Source: JAACFF01 sp963807975
GTDB taxonomy: Bacteria; Chloroflexota; Anaerolineae; Promineifilales; Promineifilaceae
NCBI GenBank assembly: GCA_963807975.1
Contig: CAWEDV010000005.1
Coordinates: 314,279-378,278 of the forward strand
Length of the DNA stretch: 64,000 bases
Direction: 5' to 3'
Under the pieces are notes generated by a model. That model saw only the letters and a list, made by a program, of their open reading frames with translations. It was not told the origin of the DNA and searched no databases. The translations under genes were made by a program, and so were the position numbers. Positions 17,544 through 26,389 of this stretch are shown here, piece by piece (positions within the stretch are counted from its first letter, which is position 1; each line of letters starts with the position of its first letter).

Positions 17544-18280
17544 AAAAGCGCGAACTAGCGCTGGGTATCGTAGGCGTACTAATTGTCTGGCAGTTGACCG
17601 CTTTATTGATTGACAATCCCATCCTGCCTGGACCAGTCGAGGTAGCTGCGGTATTCATTGCTGAACTAAACAAGGGCTTGGCCCTGCACTTTCTGGTCAG
17701 CATGTGGCGTGTCCTCTTGAGTGTCGCCCTGGCCATCGTTACTGCCGCTCCCCTAGGCTTGCTATTGGGCCAAAGCAATAGGCTTAACGCCATTGTATCC
17801 CCCATGATCTATGTTCTCTACCCTATTCCCAAGATCGTCTTTCTCCCGATCATCCTCCTGCTTCTGGGCGTTGGTGACCTTCCAAAAGTATTTATCATCT
17901 TTCTCATTCTCTTTTTTCAAATACTTGTTCTCGTTCGCGACAGCGCATTGAGCATCGAGCCCAAGATGCTGCTGTCCGTGCGCAGTCTCGGCGCTGGAAG
18001 ACGTGCACTGTATCGCTACGTATATCTTCCCGCAAGCTTGCCCGCTATCTTGACCGCACTTCGTCAATCGGTGGGCACCGCAGTTGCCGTACTCTACATT
18101 GCCGAGTTGTTTGCCACACAGCGTGGACTCGGATACTACATCTATCTCAATGGCAACACACTCTTCAACTACCCTGCCATGTATGCCGGGGTGGTTGCCA
18201 TGAGCCTCCTTGGTCTGGGCATGTATTTTTCCGTGGACTGGCTGGAAAAACGCATCTGCCCCTGGAAATACATCTCCTAA
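17540..18280 (+). CDS. ABC importer permease (SsuC/TauC type)
   Basis: Membrane subunit of the importer, 246 residues from the ATG at 17540, which overlaps the ATPase stop as ATGA. An upstream in-frame ATG at 17504 would extend 40 bases into the ATPase gene and is less likely. Six helices are visible. The EAA-type loop reads RSLGAGRRALYRYVYLPASLPAILTALR, followed by the conserved AVLYIAELFATQRGLGYYI of sulfonate/nitrate permeases. Confidence 0.89.
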   Translation: MKKRELALGIVGVLIVWQLTALLIDNPILPGPVEVAAVFIAELNKGLALHFLVSMWRVLLSVALAIVTAAPLGLLLGQSNRLNAIVSPMIYVLYPIPKIVFLPIILLLLGVGDLPKVFIIFLILFFQILVLVRDSALSIEPKMLLSVRSLGAGRRALYRYVYLPASLPAILTALRQSVGTAVAVLYIAELFATQRGLGYYIYLNGNTLFNYPAMYAGVVAMSLLGLGMYFSVDWLEKRICPWKYIS

Positions 18281-18348
18281 ACATCTGGCGTAAGAAAATT
18301 CTAAAAAACCGCTTATTCCCGTCCTATATGTGCTATCATTTCGCGGCA

Positions 18349-18364
18349 GACTGACCAGTCGGTC
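18349..18364. promoter_or_regulatory. TetR-type operator upstream of the tetR-men unit
   Basis: GACTGACCAGTCGGTC is an imperfect palindrome of the kind recognised by many TetR-family proteins (A-C-Y-G-A-C-Y-R-G-T-C-R-G-T core). It lies 10 bases after a possible -10 TATCAT (18334-18339) and 23 bases before the tetR start, placed for autorepression. Binding is inferred. Confidence 0.6.
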
Positions 18365-18386
18365 CAATACTCTGCAAAATGACACA

Positions 18387-18980
18387 ATGAGTAATTCAGC
18401 AAACGATACGCTTAGCACGCGCGAGCGAATACTAGACGCGTCGCTCAACATTTTTTCCCGCAAGGGCTATCATGATACGCGTCTAGACGAGATAGTTGAT
18501 CAGTCACACACCTCAAAGGGAGCGATCTACTTTCACTTCCCCAATAAGGAACGCCTCTTCTTAGCCCTGGTGGATCAATTTGCAGATTTGCTTGAACGAA
18601 GAGTGATTGAAGCTATTCAGCAGGAAGAAAAGGGTATCAGCCGTGTACAGGTCGCCCTAACCACCTGCCTTGAAACATTTGGACGCTACCGCAGACCGGC
18701 AAAAATCCTGCTGGTGCAGGCGGTTGGACTGGGAACCACTTTCGAATATAAGCGCAATGAGATAAACGACCGCTTTGCCTTCTTAATTCAGACCTACTTG
18801 GACGAATCTATTGAGGTCGGCGATATTCGACCAGTTGACACCGAAATCGTGTCCGTTGCCTGGATGGGCGCTATTTATAATATTGTTATCCGCTGGGTGA
18901 ATACGGGAGAACCAGAGTCAGAAAGAATAATGGATACCCTGCTGCCATTGCTGCTCAAAAGTGTGGGCTATGAAGAATGA
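18387..18980 (+). CDS. TetR family transcriptional regulator
   Basis: DNA-binding repressor of 197 residues from the ATG at 18387. The N-terminal helix-turn-helix is textbook: STRERILDASLNIFSRKGYHDTRL, EIVDQSHTSKGAIYFHFPNKERLF. The C-terminal ligand domain is divergent and gives no hint of the inducer, though its length and HTH resemble the fatty-acid-responsive group. Its stop overlaps the menF start by 11 bases, so it is the first gene of the men unit and probably controls it together with itself through the operator just upstream. It could also influence the importer upstream. Confidence 0.88.
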   Translation: MSNSANDTLSTRERILDASLNIFSRKGYHDTRLDEIVDQSHTSKGAIYFHFPNKERLFLALVDQFADLLERRVIEAIQQEEKGISRVQVALTTCLETFGRYRRPAKILLVQAVGLGTTFEYKRNEINDRFAFLIQTYLDESIEVGDIRPVDTEIVSVAWMGAIYNIVIRWVNTGEPESERIMDTLLPLLLKSVGYEE

Positions 18981-20415
18981 GCGCCTAGATGACTGGTCGG
19001 CCAGAGGCAAATACCAGCGCCCTTTGCTGCAATCTCCATCCGAAGGACGGCTGATTAGCTATTGTCTGCCGGCTCCAAATATCAGCGCTGCAGCATTTCT
19101 TCAGCATGCAACAGGTCAAGAACGTGTATTTTGGCAGAGCAGTCGCGACCAATCGATTTTTGCCGGTTTTGGCATAGCGGTGCAGATAATGGCTTGGGGT
19201 GCAGGTCGATTTCAAGAAATAAAGAGAAAAATGAAGTCTATCTTCAGTGACGCAGTCCAGCTAAATGAACAAACATATCTTGCCCAGCCCCGCTTCTTTG
19301 GCGGATTCGCCTTTCGGGATGATTTTGCACCTGATAATGCTTGGGCTGCATTCCACCCCGCCCATTTCGTTTTACCACACTATCAACTTGTAAAACAGGC
19401 CGGTCATACCTGGCTGATAATTAACGCCCTTGTCACAGATGACGATGATTTGAGCGATGTTCATCTCCAGCTGCACGAGGCCCTTCTCACCCGCCTCGGT
19501 CAGCTTTCAGCAGCCAATACTGTGCGGTCAGAACATGTGCCGGATCCATCCTTGTATAGCGTCAATTTCCCCTTAAACTACGAAAGATGGCGCAGAAACG
19601 TGGAGGAGATAGTTGCCAAGATCAACAATTCCAACTTGGAGAAGATGGTCCTTTCACGTGTTTGTGAACTTCGTGCGGCAGATCGAATAGATGTAACCAG
19701 AGCACTTGCTTATTTGAACGAGCATTATGTCGACTGTACGCGATTTCTTTTCGAGCCTCGACCTTATCATGCCTTTTACGGCGCGACACCCGAGCTGCTG
19801 GTCGATGTAAAAGGGCGTCAATTGCAAACAATGGCCTTGGCTGGCTCAATCAGGAGAGGCGAGGACCATAGCGAAGATATTGCTATGGCACGTCAATTGA
19901 TGGACGCAGCCAAGGATCGGCACGAACATCAACTGGTTGTTGATTCAATCCGCCGCCGCCTAGAGCCATTTGCTGGCCAACTTGGAATACCGAGGCAGCC
20001 AGATATCTTAACTTTGAGTTATATCCACCATCTTATAACACCGGTTAACGGGCAGCTAAATGAAGAATTGGGAGTACTCCCTCTACTGGAGATATTACAT
20101 CCAACCCCGGCTTTAGGCGGGTCTCCCCGAGAATTGGCCCTCGATTTCATACGTGATGTTGAACCGGTGCCGCGCGGTTGGTACGCCGGACCCATCGGCT
20201 GGATAAACAGCCAAATGGACGGTCAGTTTGTGGTTGGCATCCGCTCGGCCATCGCCCAAGATAGGCGTGTCTGGCTCTATGCCGGAGCGGGCATAGTTGC
20301 CGAATCAGATCCCAGAAAGGAATGGCTTGAAACATCGCTTAAATTTAAACCCATGTTTGCTGCTCTAGATCTGCAGCTCGAACAAGGCTCAATTCCTCTG
20401 GCTCAAAAGGGGTGA
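18970..20415 (+). CDS. menF: isochorismate synthase MenF
   Basis: Converts chorismate to isochorismate, the entry step of menaquinone synthesis. 481 residues from ATG 18970, with GTG 18961 as an alternative. The chorismate-binding domain covers about 180-475: LAGSIRRGEDHSEDI, KDRHEHQLVVDSIR, LHPTPALGGSPR, RGWYAGPIGW and AGAGIVAESDP, the usual magnesium- and chorismate-binding segments. The N-terminal part is divergent, as usual for MenF/EntC proteins. Expression is probably coupled to tetR (11-base overlap) and to menD (four bases, or a 17-base gap if menD starts at its ATG). Confidence 0.93.
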   Translation: MKNERLDDWSARGKYQRPLLQSPSEGRLISYCLPAPNISAAAFLQHATGQERVFWQSSRDQSIFAGFGIAVQIMAWGAGRFQEIKRKMKSIFSDAVQLNEQTYLAQPRFFGGFAFRDDFAPDNAWAAFHPAHFVLPHYQLVKQAGHTWLIINALVTDDDDLSDVHLQLHEALLTRLGQLSAANTVRSEHVPDPSLYSVNFPLNYERWRRNVEEIVAKINNSNLEKMVLSRVCELRAADRIDVTRALAYLNEHYVDCTRFLFEPRPYHAFYGATPELLVDVKGRQLQTMALAGSIRRGEDHSEDIAMARQLMDAAKDRHEHQLVVDSIRRRLEPFAGQLGIPRQPDILTLSYIHHLITPVNGQLNEELGVLPLLEILHPTPALGGSPRELALDFIRDVEPVPRGWYAGPIGWINSQMDGQFVVGIRSAIAQDRRVWLYAGAGIVAESDPRKEWLETSLKFKPMFAALDLQLEQGSIPLAQKG

Positions 20416-20423
20416 ATCTGACC

Positions 20424-22196
20424 ATGGAACCGTTGTCCATATCGCCTAACGAAAACCCTACCACCATCTGGGCCAGGATCTTTGTCGATGAATTGGTTCA
20501 AGCTGGTCTTGCCGCCGTTTGCATCTCGCCTGGATCACGCAGCACGCCGCTCGCCTTGGCCTTTTATGCCCACAAAGACATCAAGATTCACCTTCATCTT
20601 GATGAGCGTAGTTCCGCCTTTTTTGCCTTGGGTATAGCCTTAGCGACAGAGAAGCCGGTAGCCTTAGTATGCACTTCCGGTACGGCTGCAGCCAACTTTT
20701 ATCCAGCCATCATTGAAGCGAAAATGTCTCAAGTTCCGCTTCTAATTCTAACCGCCGACCGTCCCCATGAATTACGACAGAGTGGTGCCAATCAGACTAT
20801 CAACCAAGTCAATATGTTTGGGGAACATGTCCTATGGTCCGTAGATATGGCTCTCCCCCAGGCTGATGCACCCCGGGAAGCGATTGCTAATCTTCGTGCG
20901 CTGGCAGCACGCGCCTTAGCTCTATGCGATGGCTTCACAAAAGGCCCCATACACTTGAACTTTCCCTTTCGCAAACCTTTGGAACCTACTGTTGCCGCGG
21001 ATTTATTGGTTTCAACGCAAGCGGAGCAGCCCCAACGGCCCTACACTACAATCGCTAGGGGTGTCGTTCAACCTTCAGCCCGCCAACTTGATTATTTGGC
21101 CAGACTCGTAAATGAACATCCGCGCGGACTCATTGTCTGCGGCCCTCGTTGTCCCACGGGCAATTTCCCTATGGCAGTTGCCCACTTGGCTGAAGTTTCT
21201 GGTTACCCTATTCTGGCCGATCCTTTATCTGGACTTCGATTTGGAAACGATAGCGCTGCTACAGCTGTATTGGGAGGTTATGAGAGCTTTTTGCAGACCA
21301 AACAAGACGCCTGGCCTAAACCTGATTTGGTCCTCCGCTTTGGTTCTGTACCTACGTCCAAGTGGCTGATTCATTATCTAGTGGATACCCGCCCCGGCTG
21401 TCACATTCATGTTCAAGAGAGCGGAAAATGGGCTGATCAGAATCATACAACAACTCATCTTTTCCAACTCAATCCAACTCAGCTTTGCCAACAGATTTCT
21501 CTCTTAATAGAACGTCCGCTTGACGCCTATTGGGTACAACATTGGACCCAATTGGAAGCAAGATCCTGGGCCATTGTCAACAACCATTTATCAAGAACGG
21601 CGTTTGACGGATCATTGGCAGCTGCTTTGGTCGACCTGCTGCCTCCTGACGCCGCACTATTCTCCGGCAACAGTTTAGCTGTTAGACATATTGACCAATT
21701 CGGCCAGCCTCAAAGCAAATCGTTGCGCCTGTTCGCTAATCGCGGGGCCAGTGGTATTGATGGAAACATTTCTACCGGCCTGGGTATTGCAGCATCAAAC
21801 GATAAACTTACCGTGATACTCATCGGTGACATTACTTTCTACCACGACAGCAATGGTCTACTGGCCTTGAAAAAGCTTGCTGCCGGAAAAGTGATCATCG
21901 TATTGCTCAACAACAACGGTGGTGGTATTTTCCGCCGCTTGCCGGTAGCTAATATCTCCCCCCCGTTTGAGGAGCTATTTTTAACCCCTCATGCCCTTGA
22001 TTTTGCCCACATCGCTGCCATGTATGGCCTGAGTCATCACATTGCAGTAGACCTGAACAGTTTCCGGGCCATCTTTGAAACTGAATTAACCAACGAGCAC
22101 CCAACAATCATCGAGTTTCAGAGTGACAGCCGTAAAGATGAACAAGTTCGCCAGCAAATTATCAATGCTCTGAAATCCCAATTGAATTCCGCTTAA
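20424..22196 (+). CDS. menD: SEPHCHC synthase MenD
   Basis: Thiamin-diphosphate enzyme that joins 2-oxoglutarate to isochorismate. 590 residues, the family length. N-terminal hallmarks are ISPGSRSTPLALA and DERSSAFFALG (catalytic Glu region), then TSGTAAANFYPA and LTADRPHELR. The C-terminal cofactor motif runs from GDITFYHDSNGL to LLNNNGGGIF. AAAAGGGG (20405-20412) lies 11 bases before ATG 20424; a GTG at 20412 overlapping the menF stop is the alternative start. Confidence 0.94.
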   Translation: MEPLSISPNENPTTIWARIFVDELVQAGLAAVCISPGSRSTPLALAFYAHKDIKIHLHLDERSSAFFALGIALATEKPVALVCTSGTAAANFYPAIIEAKMSQVPLLILTADRPHELRQSGANQTINQVNMFGEHVLWSVDMALPQADAPREAIANLRALAARALALCDGFTKGPIHLNFPFRKPLEPTVAADLLVSTQAEQPQRPYTTIARGVVQPSARQLDYLARLVNEHPRGLIVCGPRCPTGNFPMAVAHLAEVSGYPILADPLSGLRFGNDSAATAVLGGYESFLQTKQDAWPKPDLVLRFGSVPTSKWLIHYLVDTRPGCHIHVQESGKWADQNHTTTHLFQLNPTQLCQQISLLIERPLDAYWVQHWTQLEARSWAIVNNHLSRTAFDGSLAAALVDLLPPDAALFSGNSLAVRHIDQFGQPQSKSLRLFANRGASGIDGNISTGLGIAASNDKLTVILIGDITFYHDSNGLLALKKLAAGKVIIVLLNNNGGGIFRRLPVANISPPFEELFLTPHALDFAHIAAMYGLSHHIAVDLNSFRAIFETELTNEHPTIIEFQSDSRKDEQVRQQIINALKSQLNSA

Positions 22197-22236
22197 TTAC
22201 CAATCATAAGAAATATTCTTTGCAAGGAGAATTTGA

Positions 22237-23070
22237 ATGACAATTTGGCAAAAAGTAAAAACCTTCGAGGACATTACCTACCACAAAGCGGACGGAATGG
22301 CGCGCATCGCCTTCAATCGCCCCGAGATTCGCAATGCATTCCGCCCACAAACGATTGACGAAATGATTGAAGCCTTTCGTGATGCCTGGATGGACAATGG
22401 AATAGGCGTGGTGCTACTAACCGGCAATGGACCATCTCCTAAAGATGGCAAGTGGGCATTCTGCGCAGGTGGCGACCAATCTGTCCGTGGCCATGCAGGC
22501 TATGTAGGCACGGACGGAATGGCGCGGCTAAACGTTTTAGAACTACAGCGAATCATGCGCACAATGCCCAAACCGGTTATCGCCCTCGTTGCTGGCTATG
22601 CTATAGGTGGCGGACATGTCCTCCATGTAGTAAGTGATCTGACCATTGCCGCCGACAATGCAGTATTTGGTCAAACCGGTCCTATTGTGGGTAGTTTTGA
22701 TGGCGGCTTCGGTGCCAGCTATCTTGCCAGTATTGTTGGGCAAAAGAAGGCCAGAGAGATCTGGTTTTTATGCCGCCAATATAATGCCCAAGAGGCCCTG
22801 GAAATGGGAATGGCCAACAAAGTAGTTCCCTTGGACGAATTAGAGAGCGAAGGTATCGCATGGGCCCAAGAAATCCTTACCAAAAGTCCCATAGCAATTC
22901 GTTTCTTGAAAGCTGGATTAAATGCCGAACTGGACGGGCAAACAGGTCTACAGGTTCTCGCTGGGGATGCCACGATGCTCTTTTACATGACCGATGAAGG
23001 AAGCGAAGGCAAAAACGCATTCTTGGAAAAAAGAGATCCCAACTTTAAGCAGTATCCCTGGCGACCATAG
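22237..23070 (+). CDS. menB: 1,4-dihydroxy-2-naphthoyl-CoA synthase MenB
   Basis: Crotonase-fold enzyme that closes the second ring of the naphthoquinone. 277 residues, close to the bacterial norm. Substrate and oxyanion motifs are present: FNRPEIRNAFRP, FCAGGDQSVRG, YAIGGGHVLHVVSDLTIA, FGQTGPIVGSFDGGFG and the C-terminal GKNAFLEKRDPNF. The ribosome site AAGGAG precedes the ATG. It sits 40 bases after menD and 16 bases before menE. Confidence 0.95.
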   Translation: MTIWQKVKTFEDITYHKADGMARIAFNRPEIRNAFRPQTIDEMIEAFRDAWMDNGIGVVLLTGNGPSPKDGKWAFCAGGDQSVRGHAGYVGTDGMARLNVLELQRIMRTMPKPVIALVAGYAIGGGHVLHVVSDLTIAADNAVFGQTGPIVGSFDGGFGASYLASIVGQKKAREIWFLCRQYNAQEALEMGMANKVVPLDELESEGIAWAQEILTKSPIAIRFLKAGLNAELDGQTGLQVLAGDATMLFYMTDEGSEGKNAFLEKRDPNFKQYPWRP

Positions 23071-23086
23071 GTGCAATAATTGATCA

Positions 23087-24568
23087 ATGAAAGACTGGTT
23101 ACAAGCACGAGCAAGATCAAGTCCAGATACCCTGGCGTTGATAATTGGTGACAACCAATGGTCATACGCCGAATTAAATGATCTAGCGAACCTTGCTGCC
23201 GCTCGCCTTTTGCCTTTGATTATGCCCGGACAGCATGTCGCCGCGCTCTTGCCCAACGGATTGGCTTATGTTTGCCTGATTCACGCTTTGGCGCGGATCG
23301 GCTCTGTGCTTGTACCCCTGAATTCTCGCCTTACTCAGCCTGAACTAACCTGGCAGCTCGATCACAGCGACTGCGTACTCTTGGTCACGGCTGAGGAATT
23401 TCTTCATCTTGCGCCCCAATCGTATAGCCGAAATCAGCGCTTGTTAATGGCCAGAGATTTGTTGGGAACTACTGGTCAGACAGGAGCCTTGCCTTTTACT
23501 GAATTTATTCTCGACAATCCACAAGCCATAATCTTCACGTCCGGTACTACCGGGAAACCAAAAGGGGTCGTTCTTTCCTTCGCCAATCACTTCTGGAGTG
23601 CCACTGCTTCGGCATTCCGGCTCGGTTTGCAGGTGGATGATCGCTGGTTAAGCTGTCTTCCCCTGTATCATGTTGGTGGGTTGGCCGTGATCCTGCGTTC
23701 CTGTCTTTATGGCACAACCGTTGTCTTACATGATCGGTTCGACGAAGAATTAATCAGCGCCAGTCTTGATCAACAAGATATCACGCTTATCTCGCTGGTA
23801 CCTACCATGGTTAAGCGTTTACTGGATCATCGCCACAGTCGGCCGTGGCCTTCAAGTTTGCGCCATCTCCTGCTTGGTGGCGCCGCAGCCACCGCAGAGC
23901 TGTTTGCCCGCTGTCAGGCGCTCAATATTCCAGTGAGTACAACCTACGGTCTCACAGAAGCCTCCTCTCAAGTGGCAACACTGCCCTATCCCGCCAGTCT
24001 TGAGAAGCCTGGATCAGTTGGCAAGCCCTTGCTCTTCACTACCGTAGCGATTATTGATGATCAGGGCCAAGAAGTTGATCCAGGAACGATAGCAGAGATT
24101 TGCATTGGTGGTCCAACTATCATGGCTCGCTACTATAAGGATTATCAAACCTCTGAACTCACACTGCGCGGCGACCGTTTGCACACAGGCGATATGGGGT
24201 ATCTCGATACCGATGGTGATCTATGGCTCGTGCAGCGCCGCGACGACATCATCATATCTGGAGGTGAAAACATCTACCCCTCCGAGGTCGAAGCGACTCT
24301 AATGCAGCATCCTGCCGTGGCCGCGATCTGCGTTGTTGGGCTTCCCGATTCACACTGGGGCCAATGCGTAGCAGCAATGGTGAAACCAGAGCGAAACATA
24401 TCCCTAGACCATGAAGATTTACTCGCTTTTGGTCGGGAAAGACTAGCAGGCTATAAACTCCCACGCTTTGTGATAATTGCAGACAGTTTGCCTCTAACAT
24501 CCTCCGGAAAAATCCATAGGCGATTGGTCGTAGACAAACTGACCACCCTCTATGAACATAGAAAATGA
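23087..24568 (+). CDS. menE: o-succinylbenzoate--CoA ligase MenE
   Basis: Acyl-adenylating enzyme that makes OSB-CoA for MenB. 493 residues. Motifs: FTSGTTGKPKG (ATP loop), YGLTEASSQVATL, LHTGDMGYLD, SGGENIYPSEVE and the catalytic Lys in SSGKIHRRL. The size and the context between menB and menH separate it from the general acyl-CoA ligase at 5623. No strong ribosome site is visible, and the 16-base gap suggests reinitiation after menB. Confidence 0.92.
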   Translation: MKDWLQARARSSPDTLALIIGDNQWSYAELNDLANLAAARLLPLIMPGQHVAALLPNGLAYVCLIHALARIGSVLVPLNSRLTQPELTWQLDHSDCVLLVTAEEFLHLAPQSYSRNQRLLMARDLLGTTGQTGALPFTEFILDNPQAIIFTSGTTGKPKGVVLSFANHFWSATASAFRLGLQVDDRWLSCLPLYHVGGLAVILRSCLYGTTVVLHDRFDEELISASLDQQDITLISLVPTMVKRLLDHRHSRPWPSSLRHLLLGGAAATAELFARCQALNIPVSTTYGLTEASSQVATLPYPASLEKPGSVGKPLLFTTVAIIDDQGQEVDPGTIAEICIGGPTIMARYYKDYQTSELTLRGDRLHTGDMGYLDTDGDLWLVQRRDDIIISGGENIYPSEVEATLMQHPAVAAICVVGLPDSHWGQCVAAMVKPERNISLDHEDLLAFGRERLAGYKLPRFVIIADSLPLTSSGKIHRRLVVDKLTTLYEHRK

Positions 24569-24592
24569 TCTTCATAGGGAATAGGTGGTCTT

Positions 24593-25408
24593 ATGTCCTC
24601 AATTGAGACCAATAGCATCAGGTATTTCTACCAACTCCAAGGCACCGGACCGCCGCTGGTCTTACTGCATGGCTTTACTGGAAGTTCGAAAAGCTGGTCA
24701 GATTTCCTTCGCCCGTTCACGCAGCGCTATCAAGTTGTGCTGCTTGATCTTCCTGGGCACGGCCGAACCACCTCGCCTGAAGATCCCGAACGGTATACCA
24801 TGTCCGACGTGAGCCAAGACCTGATTGCAATTTTTCAGGCGCTCCATCTCTCCGACATCAACCTTTTAGGCTACTCAATGGGCGGACGATTGGCGCTTTA
24901 TGTGGCTGCCCACTATCCGGAATTTCTAAACAGCTTGATCCTAGAAAGTTCTTCCCCAGGTCTCGCAACCCCTAAGGATAGAAAAGCAAGGAGAGAGGCT
25001 GACAATCAACTGGCGGATGAAATTCTAAAACGCGGCATCCCGGCATTTGTCAATCGTTGGCAGCAGCATCCATTGTTTGAGACCCAAAACAAGCTGCCGG
25101 ATGAAAAGCTAGAGAAACTTCGCAGGCAAAGAATGACTAACTCTCCTTTGGGACTTGCCAACAGCCTACGCGGCATGGGAACGGGTCGTCAGCCTTCACT
25201 GTGGGCTAATCTCACTTCAATTCACCTGCCAGTCTACCTAATGGCTGGGGAAATGGATAGCAAATTCGCTGGCATTGCCCATCAGGTTTCTTCAGCCCTG
25301 CCAGCGTCGGAGTTGAGAATTTTCCCCGGCGTAGGGCACAACATACACCTAGAGAAACCAAACGAGTATACGTCTTGCGTCTTAGATTACGTTGACAGGG
25401 TCAGATAA
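24593..25408 (+). CDS. menH: SHCHC synthase MenH
   Basis: Alpha/beta hydrolase that eliminates pyruvate from SEPHCHC. 271 residues. LLHGFTGS lies at 24-31, and the MenH-typical elbow GYSMGGRLALYVA gives nucleophile Ser95. DLPGHGRT and the late Asp (AGEMDSKF) and His (GVGHNIHLEKP) complete the triad. It is the last plus-strand gene of the men operon, and its 3' end overlaps that of the convergent menA by eight bases. Generic hydrolases share this fold, but motif and context support MenH. Confidence 0.88.
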   Translation: MSSIETNSIRYFYQLQGTGPPLVLLHGFTGSSKSWSDFLRPFTQRYQVVLLDLPGHGRTTSPEDPERYTMSDVSQDLIAIFQALHLSDINLLGYSMGGRLALYVAAHYPEFLNSLILESSSPGLATPKDRKARREADNQLADEILKRGIPAFVNRWQQHPLFETQNKLPDEKLEKLRRQRMTNSPLGLANSLRGMGTGRQPSLWANLTSIHLPVYLMAGEMDSKFAGIAHQVSSALPASELRIFPGVGHNIHLEKPNEYTSCVLDYVDRVR

Positions 25409-26324
25409 GCTGCCCAAAACTAAATAGAAGAACAAACAACAGAGTCGCCAGAGATAGCTGCTTCAACAGAGGGTTTAGCTTGCTGGGCACGGACGTACGT
25501 TGGACCGCCAGCCCATTCCTCACCAGCAGAGGCACGGCAAGAAGAAAGAGAAACTGCCAAATCGATGAATAGACCATCAGCACATACACCACTGCCACAG
25601 CAACCGCAGCAGCCAACAAGATCCAGTGATAAATTCGAGCTTTCTCAATACCAATCCTAACGGGAATGGAGTGTTTCCCCGCTCGCCGGTCTGAATCAAT
25701 ATCACGAATGTTGTTTACATTGAGCACAGCAACTGCCAACAACCCACTGCACGTTGCCGGCAGCATGATCTCCCAATCGAAGCGCTGCGTGTGCAGGAAA
25801 TAGGTACCCATTACACCAATCCAGCCAAAGAAGATCAATACCGACAAATCACCCAATCCGGCGTAGCCATATGGCCGAAAACCAGCCGTATAGGCGATTG
25901 CTGCGATGATTGCCATTGCCCCGATGAACACAAACAGTATAAACAAACCCTGCGCGTCAGCTCCAAAGGCAAACCAGAGTAAGGCTATACCAGAAACCAT
26001 GGACAAAACAGCCGTAATTGCTATGGCCGCAATCATCGTCCTGCTGCTGATTGCCCCGCTCTGTACGGCTCGGGGCGGGCCTTCCCTTTGTGCCAGATCC
26101 GCTCCATGTTGAGAATCACCATAGTCATTCGCCAAATTAGATAGGATTTGCAGCAGTACCGCGGTCAACACAGATAGAATTACTACTGGCCAACTAAATG
26201 GCTGCCAGACAGCTCCAAGTGTAGATCCCAATATGATGCTGGAAATTGCCAGGGGTAACGTTCTCGGGCGCATTGCCGAGATCCAGATTTTACCTTTGTT
26301 TGCTGGTCCTGTTGTCTGAGACAT
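25401..26324 (-). CDS. menA: DHNA polyprenyltransferase MenA
   Basis: Integral-membrane prenyltransferase that attaches the isoprenoid tail to 1,4-dihydroxy-2-naphthoate. 307 residues, 8-9 helices. The two Asp-rich motifs are NLANDYGDSQHGAD (first, N-D-x-x-D type) and NNIRDIDSDRRAGKHSIPVRIG (second). The start AMRPRTLPLAISSIILGS is characteristic of MenA. The final methyltransferase MenG/UbiE is not in the window. The gene diverges from the HAD gene, with a 65-base gap. Confidence 0.93.
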   Translation of the reverse strand: MSQTTGPANKGKIWISAMRPRTLPLAISSIILGSTLGAVWQPFSWPVVILSVLTAVLLQILSNLANDYGDSQHGADLAQREGPPRAVQSGAISSRTMIAAIAITAVLSMVSGIALLWFAFGADAQGLFILFVFIGAMAIIAAIAYTAGFRPYGYAGLGDLSVLIFFGWIGVMGTYFLHTQRFDWEIMLPATCSGLLAVAVLNVNNIRDIDSDRRAGKHSIPVRIGIEKARIYHWILLAAAVAVAVVYVLMVYSSIWQFLFLLAVPLLVRNGLAVQRTSVPSKLNPLLKQLSLATLLFVLLFSFGQLI

Positions 26325-26389
26325 GGCTCAGAATTATACTCAATTCAGAATGGCGGGCTAAACTTCGATTTTCTTCTTAGAGGTATTCA

